A DNA stretch of 64,000 nucleotides from Voacanga thouarsii (Eukaryota; Streptophyta; Magnoliopsida; Gentianales; Apocynaceae). The position numbers were made by a program, and so were the translations under genes. This document shows, in pieces, positions 60,120 to 64,000 of this stretch. How positions within the stretch are numbered: position 1 is the stretch's first letter; every line of letters begins with the position of its first letter. The stretch spans positions 1,834,001 through 1,898,000 of the forward strand of contig JANUWF010003367.1 in NCBI GenBank assembly GCA_026120185.1, read 5' to 3'. The notes under the pieces are model-generated. The model worked only from the letters and a program-made list of their open reading frames with translations. It made no database searches and had not been told where the DNA came from.

Positions 60120-60486
60120 TGTTATAAAATTAGGGTAGTGTTAGAATAAAATCTTCACACTACACACTAATAAAACTCTAACTATTTTGCACAAAAATTT
60201 CTCTCTTCAAACTTCTCTCTTTCTTTCTCTCACAATTCTTTCTCTAATCTTTCTTTCACTAATCTTTCTTTCACAAAATGATGGTGTATTACAAGCTTAG
60301 AGAATAGCTCTATTTATAGAGCTCTAATTAGTGAAATACATCATGGCATACATCATCTTCAACTAATCTCAATTAATGGTGTCTCCACTAAATGGTGGAC
60401 ATCCATAAAAATCTTCTAATAATTCACATAAATCTATAATTAGTGGAGCCTCCACTAATTAATGGAGATTCCAATAATTCATAACA
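60120..60486 (-). repeat. 5' LTR with TATA box
   Basis: 367 bp, nearly identical to the lower LTR. The - strand CTATAAATAG at 60310-60319 is a consensus TATA box, placed where the element's own transcript would start. Confidence 0.92.
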
Positions 60487-60491
60487 GTTAT

Positions 60492-61997
60492 ATTATTTTT
60501 TATATTTATTTAAATTTTTTACCGAACAAAGTAAAACCAAAATTTATGAAGCTATTCTTTTGTTAGGTAATTTGAAAGGCTAACTCTATGTTGAAGAGAA
60601 GACGAGCACAAATTATATATTCAAAAAATTAATGATAGCAAGGCGAGTATGATATCAATGTGAATTTGCACTTTAGATTTTTTTTTATTTCAATAGTTTT
60701 ATTAATTATTGGTATCATTTTATTATAAATATGTACTTGGAAAATAGTATGATTTGATTGATTATAAGAACAAAGCTTGAAATGATGAATTAATTATAAT
60801 CAAAACAATTTAATAACACAATCATTTATTGTATTTGGTAAAAATGAAAGAAATGATAAAATAAGATTCCAATTTTAAGTAAAATTCAAAGGAATGGACC
60901 GATAAATAATATCTAGAAATTTTGAAATTTTGAATAGGTTACCCCATCATTATCACATCCGATACGAATCTTTCCCCCTCTCCCACATGACTCGATACAT
61001 AATCCAAATCCTATAATGATATCAAATTTTGAAAAAGAAAAAATACTCCGTTGCTAAACACTAGATAATAAACTACAAATTCCCACAATTAGATATGGAT
61101 ATTATTTTCTTTCAAAATAAAAAAAAATACACCTTCTGCCCTAAAGTTATTTGTTATTTTATAAAATGTAAAATATTTTTATTGTTTCTTTTCAATTGTA
61201 CTTAATAATATATTATTTCATTAAATTTTAAATCGTAAGATAATTTACAGTATATTTGGTTGAGGTGAAAAAGAGGAAGGAAGTGATGGAGAAATGTAAA
61301 TTTGGATGTAAATTAGGTGATTTATATCGTTTGATTAAGAAAAAAAATAAATGAGAAAGTAAATTAAGAGAGAAAATTTTCTTCTTCCGCATTAATAAAA
61401 CAACCCGTCTAAGTTTAGAAAGATTAATACGTAAATTAAAATAATATTTATTTTTTATTTTAATTAAATAAAATAAAAATAAATTATGTGTACTCCTTTA
61501 AATAAAAATAAAAGTATCTCTTCTCCTCCTATTCGCCGTTCACTTTCTCCTTTGTAAACCAAACATAAGATTAGGTTTTTTTTGGTTGTTTTGTATGAGA
61601 TAGCAGATATAAGATTTTTTTTTTTAATATAAAGAAAAGATATTGCAGCTATAATGAGACATCATTGTGTGCATGTTCTAACCACACACACATTTCTCCA
61701 TTTTCACACATGCTTTCTTAATTCTTCCATTGGTAACCAATTTCTCACGAAACTTCACCACAAAAATCTCAAAATCTCACGGGGATATGGAAAATCAAAT
61801 CATATCAAGACCCCCAAAGTGGATATCAGAATCTGAGCCGTATGGCTTACTAAATATTAAAAGTAGATTTTCCCAGATTTGATTTTGAATTGTCCTTCCT
61901 ATATGATCATATACACATACTCAGATAGAGACCCGTATCATATTTGACGCAGACACACGTATCCCTTTACATTAACAGCCCATCAATTTGGTTCATG
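60492..61997. other. Upstream region of the response-regulator gene
   Basis: AT-rich. A possible MITE at about 61250-61565 has ends TTTGGTTGAGGTGAAAAAG and CTTTGTAAACCAAACATAAG-like sequence (inverted, imperfect). No gene is seen. Cytokinin-responsive promoters carry AGATT/GGATC-type sites, but single short matches here are not evidence. Confidence 0.4.
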
Positions 61998-62006
61998 TAT
62001 ATATGA
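61998..62006 (+). promoter_or_regulatory. TATA-like box of the response-regulator gene
   Basis: GTATATATGAGC lies about 110 bases before the ATG, leaving a leader of roughly 85 bases if transcription starts about 30 bases downstream. Confidence 0.5.
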
Positions 62007-62115
62007 GCTTGTAAGACTTGCCAGAACAGAATCAAAGACCCTTCTTTCATTTTTATCCTTCATTGGTTACTTTTTCTTGGTACTTTGTTGAAGTTGGATT
62101 TGGGTTTTGAGAGAT

Positions 62116-64000
62116 ATGGCAAGAAATGGAGTCTTTTCTAGGAGGAGGAGGCCGGAAAGGATGGATGGAGCTGATGATTTGACATGGTCTTCGTCTGAAT
62201 CTCATGAAGTTCATGTTCTTGCTGTTGATGATAGTATTGTTGATAGAAAAGTCATTGAGAAATTGCTCAAAATTACATCTTGTAAAGGTACAATCTTTGT
62301 TTCCTTTCTTCTTCTTTCCCTTCTTTTTGTGTGTGAGTTGATATTGGAGTCTATGAAAGTCATTTTTTATTAATGAGCTGTGTTTGAAATGTTTACAGTT
62401 ACGGCTGTGGATAGTGGGAGAAGAGCTTTGCAGTTTCTGGGATTGGATGAGGAGAAGAGCGCTGTTGGATTTGATGTAAGCACAGATTATTTTAGTAATA
62501 ATTACGTATAAGGTCTTTTAAATTCTGAACCTGATTTTTTCTTGCTCAACTCTAAGATCATTCTTCTGTATATTGACTTTGGCTTATCTGGGTTGTTTCA
62601 GGGGTTGAAGGTGGATCTGATAATTACAGATTACTGTATGCCTGGAATGACTGGCTTTGAATTGCTGAAAAAAATCAAGGTTGGTCCTCATTTCTGATGA
62701 AAATTTGTGATTTTCTTGTACAAATAGGATTCAAAACTTCAATTTGCTAACCTTTCCTGATGTTGCCAAGCAGGGTTCATCTGCCTTTAGAGAAGTTCCT
62801 GTCGTGATCATGTCATCAGAAAATGTTTTGGCAAGAATTGATAGGTAATTTCCGCCTTTCATTCTACTGCAAATCTTGATTGGCACTATTGTGAAAAAAA
62901 AAAAAATTGTTAAGAACATGTATGGCTTTCAATTAGAAATTATGAACCCTTAGTTCCTTGCTTTTGGGATAAAAAACAATATGCTTGTAGGAAACAAAAG
63001 GGTAAGATGGATGCCAAAAAAAAAAATGAATATCCCATCTTTCTAAGGAAATAAAAGAATCTGGTATTAGTTATTAGACAGTTGAGGTTGGATTTGAATA
63101 GAATTAGATGAAGGAATCAAATCTCTACATATATATCTCTTGAAGATTTTCCTTGTTTATTCGAATCTGCCAGTGTTGTAAAATATAGTTGTACTTTTGA
63201 GGGATCATAATTTTTTGGGTAATTAGTCGCCTTTGTGTGACCAAGATCAATGTGTAGACAACCGCTTTTCAATAATATGTGATATTAAATTACAAATCCA
63301 TTAATTTAAAGAAACCTCAGTGCTATAGAAAATCATTTCTCAATGGGAAAGTCATGGAAGCAAAGAGACATCTTTTATTGTTTTGGCTAACAAAAAAAAG
63401 AAGCAGTCACTATTGTCAATTGGGTCAAATACTTAAATTAGGTTTGGAATGTCAAGAATTTGATTGGAGTTAGGCGTTCACAACGTTGTATTTGTTTTGT
63501 TATAGGATTTTTTTCTGATTAATTTTCTTTTCCCTCCATCATTTGTCCCTCATCTCAATAGGCAGTAATGAAATTCACATAAAAATAATAATTAGTCAAA
63601 AGAATGAAGTCATTGGATCCCTTTTCTATGCAAGTTGATCCATTGGTGCTCTTTTGGCGAAAAGAATATACAAAGCCCCCCCCTTCTTTGGGTTCTGCCC
63701 ACTAGGCTTGAGCTTTGATTTTGCACCTTTACTATGGCTAGTTTTGTTATACATTCTTTTGACTGTTGATTGTTACATGATAACAGATGTTTGGAAGAAG
63801 GTGCTGAGGATTTCATAGTAAAGCCAGTAAAATTATCAGACGTGGAACGATTGAAGGATTACATGTTTGGCGAGGATCGAACTGTTAAACAAGAAAGAGG
63901 GATTTGCAAGAGAAAATTGCATGAGACTTCTGATGTTTCATCATCTGATCTCTCATCAACTCCCTCACCGCCCTCCTCATCACCACCGTCATCGCCTAAA
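62116..64000 (+). CDS. Type-A cytokinin response regulator (ARR3/ARR4-like), 3' end outside window
   Basis: Exons: 62116-62287, 62399-62475, 62602-62679, 62774-62844 and 63787 to beyond 64000; all GT-AG with matching phases. Start [20 protein letters not shown]. Receiver domain: acidic pair in [19 protein letters not shown], phospho-acceptor Asp in [20 protein letters not shown], Thr/Ser switch in [20 protein letters not shown], and the Lys in [10 protein letters not shown]. After the receiver comes a short tail ([17 protein letters not shown] then Pro/Ser-rich repeats) with no Myb-like GARP domain as far as seen. That, plus the five-exon structure, indicates type A. Such proteins accept phosphate from AHP proteins and damp cytokinin signalling; they are usually induced by cytokinin. 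An in-frame TTG upstream at 62107 is not needed as a start. The C-terminus is cut by the window edge. Confidence 0.95.

Larger units (their letters stand above)
55108..60486 (-). mobile_element. Young copia element, 5379 bp, carrying an antisense RKD gene
   Basis: Two 367-bp LTRs (55108-55474, 60120-60486) with TGTTAT...ATAACA ends flank the element, with an exact GTTAT duplication outside. A primer-binding site lies against the upper LTR (60101-60119; - strand CGTTATCAGCACGAG). A polypurine tract, AAGGGGGAG on the - strand, lies against the lower LTR (55475-55485). On the - strand the interior has a gag relic (about 60060-59520) and then pol from the linker before reverse transcriptase to RNase H (57790-55599). 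Between them, in the opposite orientation, sits an RKD-type gene (about 57800-59450) where protease and integrase should be. The LTRs differ by three substitutions and two 2-base indels by my count, so the insertion is young although its pol is broken. It must have been moved by proteins from another copy. Confidence 0.9.

Noticed and set aside
62107..62115. Upstream in-frame TTG as the start of the response regulator
   Set aside because: Plant genes start at ATG almost without exception, and the ATG at 62116 gives MARNGV, the usual start form of this subfamily.

Overview
This is nuclear DNA of a land plant, most likely a eudicot. It is AT-rich, has intron-rich plant genes, and is full of plant transposons (MULE, copia, CACTA, Stowaway, Tourist, LINE). 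The species cannot be named from the sequence. Two host genes look intact. The first is a complete 27-exon P4-ATPase gene (ALA3 type, + strand, 24659-39200). The second is the 5' part of a type-A cytokinin response regulator (+ strand, 62116 to the right edge). A third host gene, a lysine-rich and acidic protein that may be nucleolar, runs off the left edge on the - strand (422-955).

Left third (1-24 kb). After the left-edge gene come AT-rich intergenic DNA and a CACTA-type transposon end (about 3190-3599). Then there is an 8.95-kb Mutator-like element (5427-14373) with long terminal inverted repeats and a 10-bp target duplication. It carries a decayed mudrA-type transposase and, upstream on the same strand, a decayed plant mobile domain (PMD) gene. 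A second MULE transposase relic (14930-18440) is split by a 1388-bp solo LTR whose target duplication is perfect; removing the LTR rejoins the reading frame. Next are a copia RNase H fragment (18860-19262) and a copia relic with LTR, gag and protease start (20644-24230). That relic ends about 430 bp before the ALA3 start codon.

Middle (24.2-39.2 kb). ALA3 has GT-AG introns throughout and encodes 1227 residues with every P4-ATPase hallmark. Stowaway-type MITEs sit in introns 3 and 13.

Right third (39.2-64 kb). This is a repeat-rich spacer with microsatellites, MITEs and a LINE 3' fragment. It also holds a TNL-type leucine-rich-repeat pseudogene split by a small deleted copia element (45442-47425), and a frameshifted Ala-Pro-Lys-repeat protein gene (48710-49500). 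A young copia element follows (55108-60486, LTRs nearly identical, perfect 5-bp target duplication). Between its gag and pol remnants it carries, in antisense, an RKD-type RWP-RK transcription-factor gene that still has introns. This gene capture is the most unusual feature of the window. The response-regulator gene follows, with a TATA-like box about 110 bp before its ATG.

The host genes are functionally unrelated: lipid flipping at the Golgi/secretory system, cytokinin signalling, and possibly ribosome biogenesis. The rest is a layered record of transposon insertion and decay.
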